Of a DNA stretch of 64,000 bases, positions 9,640 through 22,353 are shown in pieces. The stretch is from the NCBI GenBank assembly GCA_949987565.1, contig OX465105.1:868001-932000 (forward strand). The letters run 5' to 3'. This stretch comes from Luidia sarsii. Its lineage: Eukaryota; Echinodermata; Asteroidea; Paxillosida; Luidiidae. The position numbers and the translations under genes are program-made. The notes under the pieces were generated by a model. It ran no database searches. It was not told the DNA's origin and was given only the letters and a program-made list of their open reading frames with translations. The number at the start of each line of letters is the position of its first letter. Position 1 is the stretch's first letter.

Positions 9640-12600
9640 TGCTCTCCTTACTAGAGGAGCAAGTCATCCACCCAATAACCAACCTACCCGGTCACTACAA
9701 CCTAAACCAAATGGCACACCAATGGGCACTGCTCTCCTTACTAGAGGAGCAAGTCATCCACCCAATAACCAACCTACCCGGTCACTCCAACCTAAACCAA
9801 ATGGCACACCAATGGGCACTGCTGTCCTTACTAGATGAACAAGTCATCCACCCAATAACCAACCTACCCGGTCACTCCAACCTAAACCAAATGGCACACC
9901 AATGGGCACTGCTGTCCTTACTAGAGGAACAAGTCATCCACCCAATAACCAACCTACCCGGTCACTCCAACCTTAACCAAATGGCACACCAATGGGCACT
10001 GCTCTCCTTACTAGAGGAACAAGTCATCCACCCAATAACCAACCTACCCGGTCACTCCAACCTAAACCAAATGGCACATCAATGGGCACTGCTCTCCTTA
10101 CTAGAGGAGCAAGTCATCCACCCAATAACCAACCTACCCAGTCACTCCAACCTAAACCAAATGGCACACCAATGGGCACTGCTGTCCTTACTAGAGGAGC
10201 AAGTCATCCACCCAATAACCAACCTACCCGGTCACTCCAACCTAAACCAAATGGCACACCAATGGGCACTGCTGTCCTTACTAGAGGAGCAAGTCATCCA
10301 CCCAATAACCAACCTACCCGGTCACTCCAACCTAAACCAAATGGCACACCAATGGGCACTGCTGTCCTTACTAGAGGAGCAAGTCATCCACCCAATAACC
10401 AACCTACCCGGTCACTCCAACCTAAACCAAATGGCACACCAATGGGCACTGCTCTCCTTACTAGAGGAACAAGTCATCCACCCAATAACCAACCTACCCG
10501 GTCACTCCAACCTAAACCAAATGGCACACCAATGGGCACTGCTGTCCTTACTAGAGGAGCAAGTCATCCACCCAATAACCAACCTACCCGGTCACTCCAA
10601 CCTAAACCAAATGGCACACCAATGGGCACTGCTCTCCTTACTAGAGGAACAAGTCATCCACCCAATAACCAACCTACCCGGTCACTCCAACCTAAACCAA
10701 ATGGCACACCAATGGGCACTGCTGTCCTTACTAGAGGAGCAAGTCATCCACCCAATAACCAACCTACCCAGTCACTCCAACCTAAACCAAATGGCACACT
10801 AATGGGCACTGCTGTCCTTACTAGAGGAGCAAGTCATCCACCCAATAACCAACCTACCCGGTCACTCCAACCTAAACCAAATGGCACACCAATGGGCACT
10901 GCTGTCCTTACTAGAAGAGCAAGTCATCCACCCAATAACCAACCTACCCGGTCACTCCAACCTAAACCAAATGGCACACCAATGGGCACTGCTCTCCTTA
11001 CTAGAGGAGCAAGTCATCCACCCAATAACCAACCTACCCGGTCACTCCAACCTACATGTAAACCAAATGGCACACCAATGGGCACTGCTGTCCTTACTAG
11101 AGGAGCAAGTCATCCACCCAATAACCAACCTACCCGGTCACTCCAACCTAAACCAAATGGCACACCAATGGGCACTGCTCTCCTTACTAGAGGAGCAAGT
11201 CATCCACCCAATAACCAACCTACCCGGTCACTCCAACCTAAACCAAATGGCACACCAATGGGCACTGCTCTCCTTACTAGAGGAGCAAGTCATCCACCCA
11301 ATAACCAACCTACCCGGTCACTCCAACCTAAACCAAATGGCACACCAATGGGCACTGCTGTCCTTACTAGAGGAGCAAGTCATCCACCCAATAAACAACC
11401 TACCCGGTCACTCCAACCTAAACCAAATGGCACACCAATGGGCACTGCTCTCCTTACTAGAGGAGCAAGTCATCCACCCAATAACCAACCTACCCGGTCA
11501 CTCCAACCTAAACCAAATGACACACCAATGGGCACTGCTGTCCTTACTAGAGGAGCAAGTCATCCACCCAATAACCAACCTACCCGGTCACTCCAACCTA
11601 AACCAAATGGCACACCAATGGGCACTGCTCTCCTTACTAGAGGAGCAAGTCATCCACCCAATAACCAACCTACCCGGTCACTCCAACCTAAACCAAATGG
11701 CACACCAATGGGCACTGCTCTCCTTACTAGAGGAACAAGTCATCCACCCAATAACCAACCTACCCGGTCACTCCAACCTAAACCAAATGACACACCAATG
11801 GGCACTGCTGTCCTTACTAGAGGAGCAAGTCATCCACCCAATAACCAACCTACCCGGTCACTCCAACCTAAACCAAATGGCACACCAATGGGCACTGCTC
11901 TCCTTACTAGAGGAACAAGTCAACCACCCAATAACCAACCTACCCGGTCACTCCAACCTAAACCAAATGGCACACCAATGGGCACTGCTCTCCTTACTAG
12001 AGGAGCAAGTCATCCACCCAATAACCAACCTACCCGGTCACTCCAACCTAAACCAAATGACACACCAATGGGCACTGCTGTCCTTACTAGAGGAGCAAGT
12101 CATCCACCCAATAACCAACCTACCCGGTCACTCCAACCTAAACCAAATGGCACACCAATGGGCACTGCTGTCCTTACTAGAGGAGCAAGTCATCCACCCA
12201 ATAACCAACCTACCCGGTCACTCCAACCTAAACCAAATGGCACACCAATGGGCACTGCTCTCCTTACTAGAGGAGCAAGTCATCCACCCAATAACCAACC
12301 TACCCGGTCACTCCAACCTAAACCAAATGGCACACCAATGGGTACTGCTCACCTTACTAGAGGAACAAGTCATCCACCCAATAACCAACCTACCCGGTCA
12401 CTCCAACCTAAACCAAATGGCACACCAATGGGCACTGCTCTCCTTACTAGAGGAGCAAGTCATCCACCCAATAACCAACCTACCCGGTCACTCCAACCTA
12501 AACCAAATGGCACACCAATGGGCACTGCTCTCCTTACTAGAGGAACAAGTCATCCACCCAATAACCAACCTACCCGGTCACTCCAACCTAAACCAAATGA

Positions 12601-15138
12601 CACACCAATGGGCACTGCTGTCCTTACTAGAGGAGCAAGTCATCCACCCAATAACCAACCTACCCGGTCACTCCAACCTAAACCAAATGGCACACCAATG
12701 GGCACTGCTCTCCTTACTAGAGGAACAAGTCAACCACCCAATAACCAACCTACCCGGTCACTCCAACCTAAACCAAATGGCACACCAATGGGCACTGCTC
12801 TCCTTACTAGAGGAGCAAGTCATCCACCCAATAACCAACCTACCCGGTCACTCCAACCTAAACCAAATGACACACCAATGGGCACTGCTGTCCTTACTAG
12901 AGGAGCAAGTCATCCACCCAATAACCAACCTACCCGGTCACTCCAACCTAAACCAAATGGCACACCAATGGGCACTGCTGTCCTTACTAGAGGAGCAAGT
13001 CATCCACCCAATAACCAACCTACCCGGTCACTCCAACCTAAACCAAATGGCACACCAATGGGCACTGCTCTCCTTACTAGAGGAGCAAGTCATCCACCCA
13101 ATAACCAACCTACCCGGTCACTCCAACCTAAACCAAATGGCACACCAATGGGTACTGCTCACCTTACTAGAGGAACAAGTCATCCACCCAATAACCAACC
13201 TACCCGGTCACTACAACCTAAACCAAATGGCACACCAATGGGCACTGCTCTCCTTTCTAGAGGAGCAAGTCACCCACCCAATAACCAACCTACCCGGTCA
13301 CTCCAACCTAAACCAAATGGCACACCAATGGGCACTGCTGTCCTTACTAGAGGAGCAAGTCATCCACCCAATAACCAACCTACCCGGTCACTCCAACCTA
13401 AACCAAATGGCACACCAATGGGCACTGCTCTCCTTTCTAGAGGAGCAAGTCACCCACCCAATAACCAACCTACCCGGTCACTCCAACCTAAACCAAATGG
13501 CACACCAATGGGCACTGCTGTCCTTACTAGAGGAGCAAGTCATCCACCCAATAACCAACCTACCCGGTCACTACAACCTAAACCAAATGGCACACCAATG
13601 GGTACTGCTCTCCTTACTAGAGGAGCAAGTCATCCACCCAATAACCAACCTACCCGGTCACTCCAACCTAAACCAAATGGCACACCAATGGGCACAGCTC
13701 TCCTTACTAGAGGAGCAAGTCATCCACCCAATAACCAACCTACCCGGTCACTCCAACCTAAACCAAATGGCACACCAATGGGCACTGCTGTCCTTACTAG
13801 AGGAGCAAGTCATCCACCCAATAACCAACCTACCCGGTCACTCCAACCTAAACCAAATGGCACACCAATGGGCACTGCTCTCCTTACTAGAGGAGCAAGT
13901 CATCCACCCAATAACCAACCTACCCGGTCACTCCAACCTAAACCAAATGGCACACCAATGGGCACTGCTCTCCTTACTAGAGGAGCAAGTCATCCACCCA
14001 ATAACCAACCTACCCAGTCACTCCAACCTAAACCAAATGGCACACCAATGGGTACTGCTGTCCTTACTAGAGGAGCAAGTCATCCACCCAATAACCAACC
14101 TACCCGGTCACTCCAACCTAAACCAAATGGCACACCAATGGGCACTGCTCTCCTTACTAGAGGAGCAAGTCATCCACCCAATAACCAACCTACCCGGTCA
14201 CTCCAACCTAAACCAAATGGCACACCAATGGGCACTGCTCTCCTTACTAGAGGAGCAAGTCATCCACCCAATAACCAACCTACCCGGTCACTCCAACCTA
14301 AACCAAATGGCACACCAATGGGCACTGCTCTCCTTACTAGAGGAGCAAGTCATCCACCCAATAACCAACCTACATGTACCCGGTCACTCCAACCTAAACC
14401 AAATGGCACACCAATGGGCACTGCTCTCCTTACTAGAGGAACAAGTCATCCACCCAATAACCAACCTACCCGGTCACTCCAACCTAAACCAAATGGCACA
14501 CCAATGGGCACTGCTGTCCTTACTAGAGGAGCAAGTCATCCACCCAATAACCAACCTACCCGGTCACTCCAACCTAAACCAAATGACACACCAATGGGCA
14601 CTGCTCTCCTTACTAGAGGAGCAAGTCATCCACCCAATAACCAACCTACCCGGTCACTCCAACCTAAACCAAATGGCACACCAATGGGCACTGCTGTCCT
14701 TACTAGACGAGCAAGTCATCCACCCAATAACCAACCTACCCGGTCACTCCAACCTAAACCAAATGGCACACCAATGGGCACTGCTCTCCTTACTAGAGGA
14801 GCAAGTCATCCACCCAATAACCAACCTACCCGGTCACTCCAACCTAAACCAAATGGCACACCAATGGGCACTGCTCTCCTTACTAGAGGAGCAAGTCATC
14901 CACCCAATAACCAACCTACCCGGTCACTCCAACCTAAACCAAATGACACACCAATGGGCACTGCTCTCCTTACTAGAGGAGCAAGTCATCCACCCAATAA
15001 CCAACCTACCCGGTCACTCCAACCTAAACCAAATGGCACACCAATGGGCACTGCTCTCCTTACTAGAGGAGCAAGTCATCCACCCAATAACCAACCTACC
15101 CGGTCACTCCAACCTAAACCAAAATATGGCACACCAAA
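9640..15138 (+). repeat. 90 bp minisatellite, 61 units
   Basis: The unit runs from GCTCTCCTTACTAGAGGAGC to AATGGCACACCAATGGGCACT. First and last unit starts (9641 and 15053) differ by 5412 bases, which is 60 x 90 plus two 6 bp insertions. Units differ by a few recurrent substitutions. Both insertions are CATGTA after TA (11055-11060 and 14373-14378). A block of nine units is duplicated with an 810 bp shift, for example GTCAACCACC at 11920 and 12730 and GCTCACCTTAC at 12346 and 13156. Two forward frames are open over most of the array; each is broken once (frame 1 TAA at 10800, frame 2 TGA near 9836). This reads as a homogenised array rather than a proven gene. Confidence 0.9.
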
Positions 15139-15204
15139 ATCTGAGATGACCGGATCTGCAAATACTGCAACTGACGAGTGCCCAGAGGCGCGAAAACAAA
15201 AAAC

Positions 15205-15900
15205 TAAATGATTGTTGGTAGGTCAGTAAGAGATGGTTGGGCTGTATATACTGTAATGCATCGTGATAAGAAAAGAATACAGTGTGCTGTCAAGTGGAAC
15301 TACATTCATAGTGGATGTATACATGATAGAACCACACAACAGTCACATACTCAGAACAATGCCATATCAATACGCCGCATTTGACTTTGCCCTTTGGGCG
15401 AGGCTGAATATTAGTGGTGTACGTGATAATTCTATGTGTACTTATGATCATTTCAGGGGGTGTGTGATGTACATTGCATAGGTGTATACAGACTCATCTG
15501 ATCTTTACTGGTTCAACTGACACCTTGTTACCTGGGCACAACTTGGTAAGTTTGTGCCATTGTTCACTTTATTTCCTGACCAGGTCTGAGGTATTGATTC
15601 CTAGCAGTAGCAGGACCTATCTCAAAGGATTTTGCCTTTGCCTTTTTTAGAAAGGTCTTGCTTGCATGGAAATGTCACAGCCTTTAAGTGTATGACTTTG
15701 CAGTTTGTAACGTTTTTCTTTTATTATTACGCTAACTGTCTGACTATAAGCCCTACATTAAACAGAGTGTATACATATGTTTGAACAATGACAGTCATTG
15801 TTCTTAGCAGTGCTTTTCCTGAAAAGCATAACAGAGCTGCAAATAATATCACAATTACTGGTTGTCATTTTCCAATCTGGGAACCATTTAAAACGATATA
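15205..15900 (+). repeat. About 870 bp dispersed unit, copy 2
   Basis: Follows the 3' flank of the long array; its first part is missing. The small frame is at 15263-15478. The second half (15585-15700) contains a decayed inverted pair of PLE-terminus-like segments (TAGCAGGACCTATCTCAAAGG and AGAAAGGTCTTGCTTGCATG). Confidence 0.7.
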
Positions 15901-15913
15901 TATACATGTAAGT

Positions 15914-16785
15914 ATGGGTGGCTGTTGAGTTTTAAGGCTACGTGACAAACACTGTATGGTGGTCAACATATTGATAGTGTTTGTAGTTTTTTTACATCAA
16001 CAAGAGCTGGAGGCTCTCACTGGCCCATGAGTACCAAGGCAAGCAACAACTCCTCAAAAAACAGTAATTTTTGTTAAAAAAAGAAAGATTGTTGATAGAT
16101 CTGTAAGAGATGGATGGGCTGTATATAATGCATCGTGATAAGAAAAGAATACACTGTACAGTGTGCTGTCAAGTGGAACTACATTCATAGTGGATGTATA
16201 CATGATTGAACCTCACAACAGTCACATACTCAGAACAATGCCATATCAATACGCCGCATTTGACTTTGCCCTTTGGGTGAGGCTGAATATTAGTGGTGTA
16301 CGTGATAATTCTATGTGTACTTATGATCATTTCAGGGAGTGTGTGATGTACATTGCATAGGTGTATACAGACTCATCAGATCTTCATTGGTTCAACTGAC
16401 ACCTTGTTACCTGGGCACAACTTGGTAAGTTTTTGCCATTGTTCACTTCATTTCCTGACCAGGTCTGAGGTATTGATTCCTAGCAGTAGCAGGACCTATC
16501 TCAAAGGATTTTGCCTTTACCTTTTTTAGAAAGATCCTGCTTGGATGGAAATGTCACGGCCTTTATAAGTGTATGACTTTGCAGTTTGTAACTTTTTCTT
16601 GTATTATTACACTAACTGTCTGACTATAAGCCCTACATTAAACTGAGTGTATACATATGTTTGAACAATGGCAGTCATTGTTCTTAGCAGTGCTTTTCCT
16701 GAAAATCATTACAGAGCTGCAAATAATATCACAATTACTGATTGTCATTTTCCAATCTGGGAACCATTTAAAACGATATACATGT
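15914..16785 (+). repeat. About 870 bp dispersed unit, copy 3
   Basis: A full unit, tandem with copies 2 and 4. It carries a 7 bp difference at 16151 (ACTGTACAGTGTGCTG against ACTGTGCTG in the other copies). The small frame survives from about 16163. Confidence 0.75.
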
Positions 16786-16789
16786 AAGT

Positions 16790-17310
16790 ATGGGTGGCTG
16801 TTGAGTTTTGAGGCTACGTGACAAACACTGTATGGTGGTGAACATATTGATAGTGTTTGTAGTTTTTTTACATCAACAAGAGCTGGAGGCTCTCACTGGC
16901 CCATGAGTACCAAGGCAAGCTACAACTCCTCAAAAAACAGTAATTTTTGTTTAAAAAAAAAGGTTGTTGATAGATCAGTAAGAGATGGATGGGCTGTATA
17001 TAATGCATCGTGATAAGAAAGGAATACACTGTGCTGTCAAGTGGAACTACATTCATAGTGGATGTATACATGATAGAACCACACAACAGTCACATACTCA
17101 GAACAATGCCATATCAATACGCCGCATTTGACTTTGCCCTTTGGGCGAGGCTGAATATTAGTGGTGTACGTGATAATTGTATGTGTACTTATGATCATTT
17201 CAGGGGGTGTGTGATGTACATTGCATAGGTGTATACAGACTCATCAGATCTTCACTGGTTCAACTGACACCTTGGTACCTGGGCACAACTTGGTAAGTTT
17301 TTGCCATTGT
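16790..17310 (+). repeat. About 870 bp dispersed unit, copy 4
   Basis: Equivalent to copy 1 (8180-8700) and, like it, followed by a SINE body, the promoter-like block and a 90 bp array. The block 16790-18268 is therefore a duplicate of 8180-9640. The small frame is at 17010-17225. Confidence 0.75.
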
Positions 17311-17334
17311 TCACTTCATTTTTTCCTTTGTTTT

Positions 17335-17505
17335 ACTTGAATTAAAAAAGCTGCATCCACTTTGTGTGATCCCCGAATGTTGTAGCCAGGTTTACAACAA
17401 TTGGTTGTTTGCATCTGAATGAAAGCGGGGTTGTGACCCCTGGAGAAATACTGACGCCCCCACCCCGGCAAAGACTAGTTGACTATTAGAGATGGCCACC
17501 ATGTA
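17335..17505 (+). mobile_element. SINE body fragment
   Basis: AAGCTGCATCCACTTTGTGT to GACTAGTTGACTATTAGAG, the same body as 8012 but without the local deletion of the 8728 copy. Confidence 0.6.
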
Positions 17506-17742
17506 ATGGAATGAGCTAAAGTCTAATGGAGGGTATTAGGCCGTTGCACGTCCCCTTCTATCGTTTCATGTCGTAGCACATCTCTGAGAACTAGAAATAA
17601 ATGATCACATTTTGTGTATTTTGCTATATTTATGTGAAATGTTGGCACCCGTCTTTTCCTGCAGTTTATGAGAAAATTAATTTTGGCAGTTCAAAATCAG
17701 CGCGTTTTCCGTTCAGAGCGACCTGAAATGTATGACGTAATG

Positions 17743-18190
17743 TTATCCAGTGAGGGGTTTCAACCAATCAGTTTCCATTATTGGGATCACGTGACTACGC
17801 TCGCAACTAAAGATGGCTGCCCCATGATCACATTGGTTAAGTGACAAAGTCGTTTTGTCGGAGATACATGTAATTCTAAACTTATTTCCCTGATTGTCAA
17901 TCATTTGACATCCTGCAATCATCATCAGACATGTGAAATGGAGTGTATTTTAAATGTACATGTTTCAAAAACACTGTCCAAACTTTCACAGAAAAATTAC
18001 TGGACAGAGGCTATTCATAACCCGCGGTCAAGCTTCTCACAAGCAAAGTATCTCCCGAAAACCGATCCCAACTGGTTCACAAACTCCATACTAAAACCTA
18101 GAAAACCAAACCCCTTGTGTTCAGCACCACCTACAACCCAGCGGTTAACCACCGTGACCTGCGATGGAAATGTTAGTATATAAAGGCAAA
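17743..18190 (+). promoter_or_regulatory. Promoter-like block upstream of the short 90 bp array
   Basis: Copy of 9115-9560: CACGTG at 17788-17793, AAGATGGCTGCC near 17810 and TATATAAA at 18177-18184. It lacks the CATGTA insertion present at 9164-9169 in the other copy. Confidence 0.35.
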
Positions 18191-18267
18191 ACTCCCCTTG
18201 CCTAAACAAACCCCCATCCCAGATGATTCTGGTTCCTTTGAGGAACCGGATGAAACCCTGGACACAC

Positions 18268-18893
18268 TGCTCTCCTTACTAGAGGAGCAAGTCATCCACC
18301 CAATAACCAACCTACCCGGTCACTCCAACCTAAACCAAATGGCACACCAATGGGCACTGCTGTCCTTACTAGAGGAGCAAGTCATCCACCCAATAACCAA
18401 CCTACCCGGTCACTCCAACCTAAACCAAATGGCACACCAATGGGCACTGCTCTCCTTACTAGAGGAGCAAGTCATCCACCCAATAACCAACCTACCCGGT
18501 CACTCCAACCTAAACCAAATGGCACACCAATGGGCACTGCTCTCCTTACTAGAGGAGCAAGTCATCCACCCAATAACCAACCTACCCGGTCACTCCAACC
18601 TAAACCAAATGGCACACCAATGGGCACTGCTGTCCTTACTAGAGGAGCAAGTCATCCACCCAATAACCAACCTACCCGGTCACTCCAACCTAAACCAAAT
18701 GGCACACCAATGGGCACTGCTCTCCTTACTAGAGGAGCAAGTCATCCACCCAATAACCAACCTACCCGGTCACTCCAACCTAAACCAAATGGCACACCAA
18801 TGGGCACTGCTGTCCTTACTAGAGGAGCAAGTCATCCACCCAATAACCAACCTACCCGGTCACTCCAACCTAAACCAAATGGCACACCAAAAA
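18268..18893 (+). repeat. 90 bp minisatellite, second locus, 7 units
   Basis: Unit starts run from 18269 to 18809 in exact 90 bp steps. The unit, the leader (AGATGATTCTGGTTCCTTTG) and the tail (CTGACGAGTGCCCAGAGGCG) match those of the 61-unit locus, so this is the same locus type with an eight- to nine-fold smaller array. Confidence 0.9.
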
Positions 18894-19234
18894 CTGAGAT
18901 GAATGGATCGGCAAATACTTCAACTGACGAGTGCCCAGAGGCGTGAAAACATGTTCTTGCATGGGAGCTGCAAAGCGTCCCAAGTCTCAATAACTGCTCT
19001 GATCTGATGGCCTGCTATGTTAACCAACCGTAGCCTTTACATACATGTATTGCAAGGTCCTTGCTTTATGGTTAAACCGGCTAACCCACCATGGAATATT
19101 GCAAAGAACACGAAAAGTGGTCCTTAAATGTTTCATACATTTTTTTGTTCCACGGGTCAAACACCAGAGAGGCAGCATCACTGAATGGGAAAACACCATC
19201 CTCTTTACAAACGAGTACATATATTGAGATACGA

Positions 19235-19690
19235 AAATGTTGCAAACTGCTTACTGACTAAAATTACCAAAATGCAAATCTTAAAATTTAGTGGGTCTGA
19301 CGTTTCAATCCTAGCAGAACCTTTCTCAAAGGCAGAGTGACAAGGACAACACAGATACATGTACACGAAGGAAGGGGGAAGAGAGTGAATAGGACACGGA
19401 TGAGAAACAAAGTACAAAGAGTAAAGCTGGTAGGGTGAGATCAAAGAGAAGGGCAAGGAGTAGGGTAGAGATTAGTGAGAAGAGGGGGAAAGATCAAAGA
19501 GAGAAGTGTGAAGGACTGAACACAAAAGAAGTATTATCAGAAAGCTGCATGGTGTTAGTCATTACCCTCCTGGATGTTGAGACCATGTGGTTGAATAGTC
19601 CGAAGACGCTTCATCCACATTTTCTCACGGCTTAGACGGACAGCATTACAACGGTGACCAAGGGATTCTATGCCCAGAATACATTACGTA
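19235..19690 (-). mobile_element. Penelope-like element fragment, 3' part
   Basis: Complement of the PLE 3' terminus (AAATTACCAAAATGCAAATC), terminal motif, 3' UTR and the last codons of the endonuclease around 19555-19680 (minus-strand codons for a LGIESLGHRCNAVRLS-like stretch, then HGLNIQEGND). Truncated at the 5' side. Confidence 0.7.
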
Positions 19691-19699
19691 TACCGGTAT

Positions 19700-19840
19700 T
19701 CTCGAAATTTAGTGGGCCTGATGTTTCGATCCTAGCAGGACCTTTCTCAGAGGTCTTTCTCAAAGGCTAGGAGCGAGATGTCAGGCCCACTAAATTTTGA
19801 GATTTGCATTTTGGTAATTTTAGTCAGTAAGCAGTTATAG
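19700..19840. mobile_element. Palindromic PLE-terminus pair, damaged
   Basis: GGGCCTGATGTTTCGATCC at 19714 and the opposite GATGTCAGGCCCACTAAATT near 19778 form an inverted pair like the mini-elements at 2733 and 42899, with internal losses. No target duplication was seen. Confidence 0.5.
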
Positions 19841-20474
19841 TAATTTCAGACATCAAAATGCAATTATATTTGGAGGTAGGCCTATATGCTCATGAAGCCA
19901 TTGTTTATGTAAAGAAGGTACAAAACTACAATGTACAGAGCAGCCAAGGGCTCAGAATTCACCTTGAAGTGTCCCAGTTGAGCCCAGAATGATGTGGAAT
20001 TGTGACAATTTGTACATAATTTGCAAAATGGTGGCAATACAACCATGTTTAAGACAACCTACAAGTGCATGTGAAATGAGCTACACATGTATGTTTAAGT
20101 GCCAATAAGAGCGATTTTATGCATGAAGTCCATGCAGGTTATATTGAGCTATTGTGTAAACATGGAGTCATTAAATCTATGGGACTTGTATTTCTAACAA
20201 TCCTCCAGTGTTTTGGAATTGTCTAACCATGTGAATTTGGGGGATTTAATATCCCCGTGACAAAGTTCTGTAGGTTTTTTTTTCAGGTTTAAAGAATTTA
20301 CAGGATTAATTATGCTAATTATGCTAATTGTCATCAGCGCTAAAACTGCAGGTTTCTGGACATGCCAACATTGCTATTTGTATTTACCATCCCTGAAACT
20401 ATAATAATAAACATAGCTCAACATCATAGATACATGTATAACATGATGTTTGCGTCGAGGAGAATGTTCATGTA
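19841..20474. other. Intergenic, nothing recognised
   Basis: AT-rich sequence. No gene or recognised repeat. Confidence 0.35.
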
Positions 20475-20567
20475 ATTCAAAGAGGTTTTTGCCCTAACTG
20501 GACGTGGTGGTAGCACTGAGCATTCAGTGCTACCACCACGTCGAGTAAGGGCAAAACCTCTTTGAAT
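20475..20567. repeat. 93 bp near-perfect palindrome related to a SINE tail
   Basis: Arms 20475-20519 and 20524-20567 are reverse complements (ATTCAAAGAGGTTTTTGCCC against GGGCAAAACCTCTTTGAAT). The centre GCACTGAGCATTCAGTGC and the right arm resemble the SINE tail at 44030-44075 (GCACTGAGCATTCAGTG, then AAGGGCAAAA), so it may be an inverted duplication of that tail. Confidence 0.75.
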
Positions 20568-20664
20568 GATAGTTCAACATAATCAACAGAGTTTACATAG
20601 TTCTCAGGGGTGTGCTATGAAAACATTTTCTGAGCATTATAGATGGGGACATGCAACGGCCTAT

Positions 20665-21525
20665 GGGTGGCTGTTGAGTTTTGAGGCTACGTGACAAACA
20701 CTGTATGGTGGTCAACATATTGATAGTGTTTGTAGTTTTTTTACATCAACAAGAGCTGGAGGCTCTCACTGGCCCACGAGTACCAAGGCAAGCAACAACT
20801 CCTCAAAAAACAGTAATTTTTGATTTAAAAAAATGATTGTTGATAGATCTGTAAGAGATGGATAGGCTGTATATAATGCATCGTGATAAGAAAGGAATAC
20901 ACTGTGCTGTCAAGTGGAACTACATTCATAGTGGATGTATACATGATTGAACCACACAACAGTCACATACTCAGAACAATGCCATATCAATACGCCGCAT
21001 TTGACTTTGCCCTTTGGGCGAGGCTGAATATTAGTGGTGTACGTGATAATTGTATGTGTACTTATGATCATTTCAGGGGGTGTGTGATGTACATTGCATA
21101 GGTGTATACAGACTCATCAGATCTTCATTGGTTCAACTGACACCTTGTTACCTGGGCACAACTTGGTAAGTTTTTGCCATTGTTCACTTCATTTCCTGAC
21201 CAGGTCTGAGGTATTGATTCCTAGCAGTAGCAGGACCTATCTCAAAGGATTTTGCCATTTTTAGAAAGGTCCTGCTTGGATGGCAATGTCACGGCCTTTA
21301 TAAGTGTATGACTTTGCAGTTTGTAACGTTTTTCTTTTATTATTACGCTAACTGTCTGACTATGAGCCCTACATTAAACAGAGTGTATACATATGTTTGA
21401 ACAATAGCAGTCAGTGTTCTTAGCAGTGCTTTTCCTGAAAAGCATTACAGAGCTGCAAATAATATCACAATTACTGGTTGTCATTTTCCAATCTGGGAAC
21501 CATTTAAAACGATATACATGTAAGT
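20665..21525 (+). repeat. About 870 bp dispersed unit, copy 5
   Basis: Full unit with the small frame at 20883-21098. Detached from the others, 1.7 kb beyond the short array. Confidence 0.75.
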
Positions 21526-22052
21526 ACTATACAGTAGTTGTGGTTGGATTAGTTCATACCTATATACATGCTGCATAATATTGTACATTTTGAGCAACAG
21601 AGATGGCAGTTTACTTCCATGTCTACTTCATTTCCAACATTGATCTTTTCTGGCAAACTTCTTCTTCAAAACAATACTATCAAATACATTTCCTTGGACC
21701 AAATCAATTTGCACTGGATCAAAAAAAAACATATCTGATGTACATGTTCATGTAGCAGTCAGATTACCTTTTGAATTTTCATGGTACAGATTTTATCATT
21801 ACTTTGCTTCAAATTATAGCTCATAACAACTGTCTCATTTGGATGTGAAGAAACAAAAGAAGGCACCAAACTAATGAGAGATGAATCTGCCCTGCAGATA
21901 TATCCAACTAGAACTGAAATTTCAAGCTTCATATAAATTCTGATTATTGTCCTCAGAAGCAGAAAGCTCCTGCTATGATCTAAACGTCAAGCCCTCTAAA
22001 GATTTGCAGCTATCACTTTACATACAGTATCTGTTCTCATCACCTGTTTCAG
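21526..22052 (+). other. 5' flank or first intron of TRIM gene 2
   Basis: AT-rich sequence. A decayed PLE-like motif near 21955-21985 (AGAAAGCTCCTGC, then TAAACGTCAAGCCC). CACCTGTTTCAG ending at 22052 looks like a splice acceptor, so a non-coding first exon probably lies upstream. No promoter could be fixed. Confidence 0.4.
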
Positions 22053-22353
22053 GTCAGTCACCATGGCTTCATCGGACTCCTTATCACTAAGTGGTTTACT
22101 GGAGTGCAATATTTGCATGGAGGAGTTGAGTGAGGACAATGTCCCACGTGCTCTCCCATGCTCGCACGTGTATTGCACTACATGTCTGAGCAAGCTAGTC
22201 AGGGACCATAGAGGCAAGATCAAGTGTCCAGATTGCCGCACAGAACACATTATCATTAATGTGGAGGAGTTGAATGTCTCTCGCCCCATCATGCAACTTA
22301 GAGAGCTCAAACACACTCAGAAAATAAAAAGAGAGGCAGAACGTCAGAAACAG
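22053..22353 (+). CDS. TRIM gene 2, exon 1 (RING)
   Basis: Ten UTR bases after the acceptor, then ATG at 22063 and 97 codons, ending AAACAG before GTAAGA. It encodes LLECNICMEELSEDNVPRAL at residues 12-31, then CSHVYCTTC and CPDC. It ends in a basic helical stretch (KREAERQKQ) that may start the coiled coil. Confidence 0.85.

Noticed and set aside
9640..15138. Tandem 90 bp units as a CRISPR array
   Set aside because: Units are contiguous with no unique spacers, and the setting is an animal genome.
9992..15211. Giant repeat protein of 1739 or 1422 residues
   Set aside because: Two frames are open only because the period is a multiple of 3 and the unit lacks stops in them. There is no ATG leader and each frame is broken once near the start.
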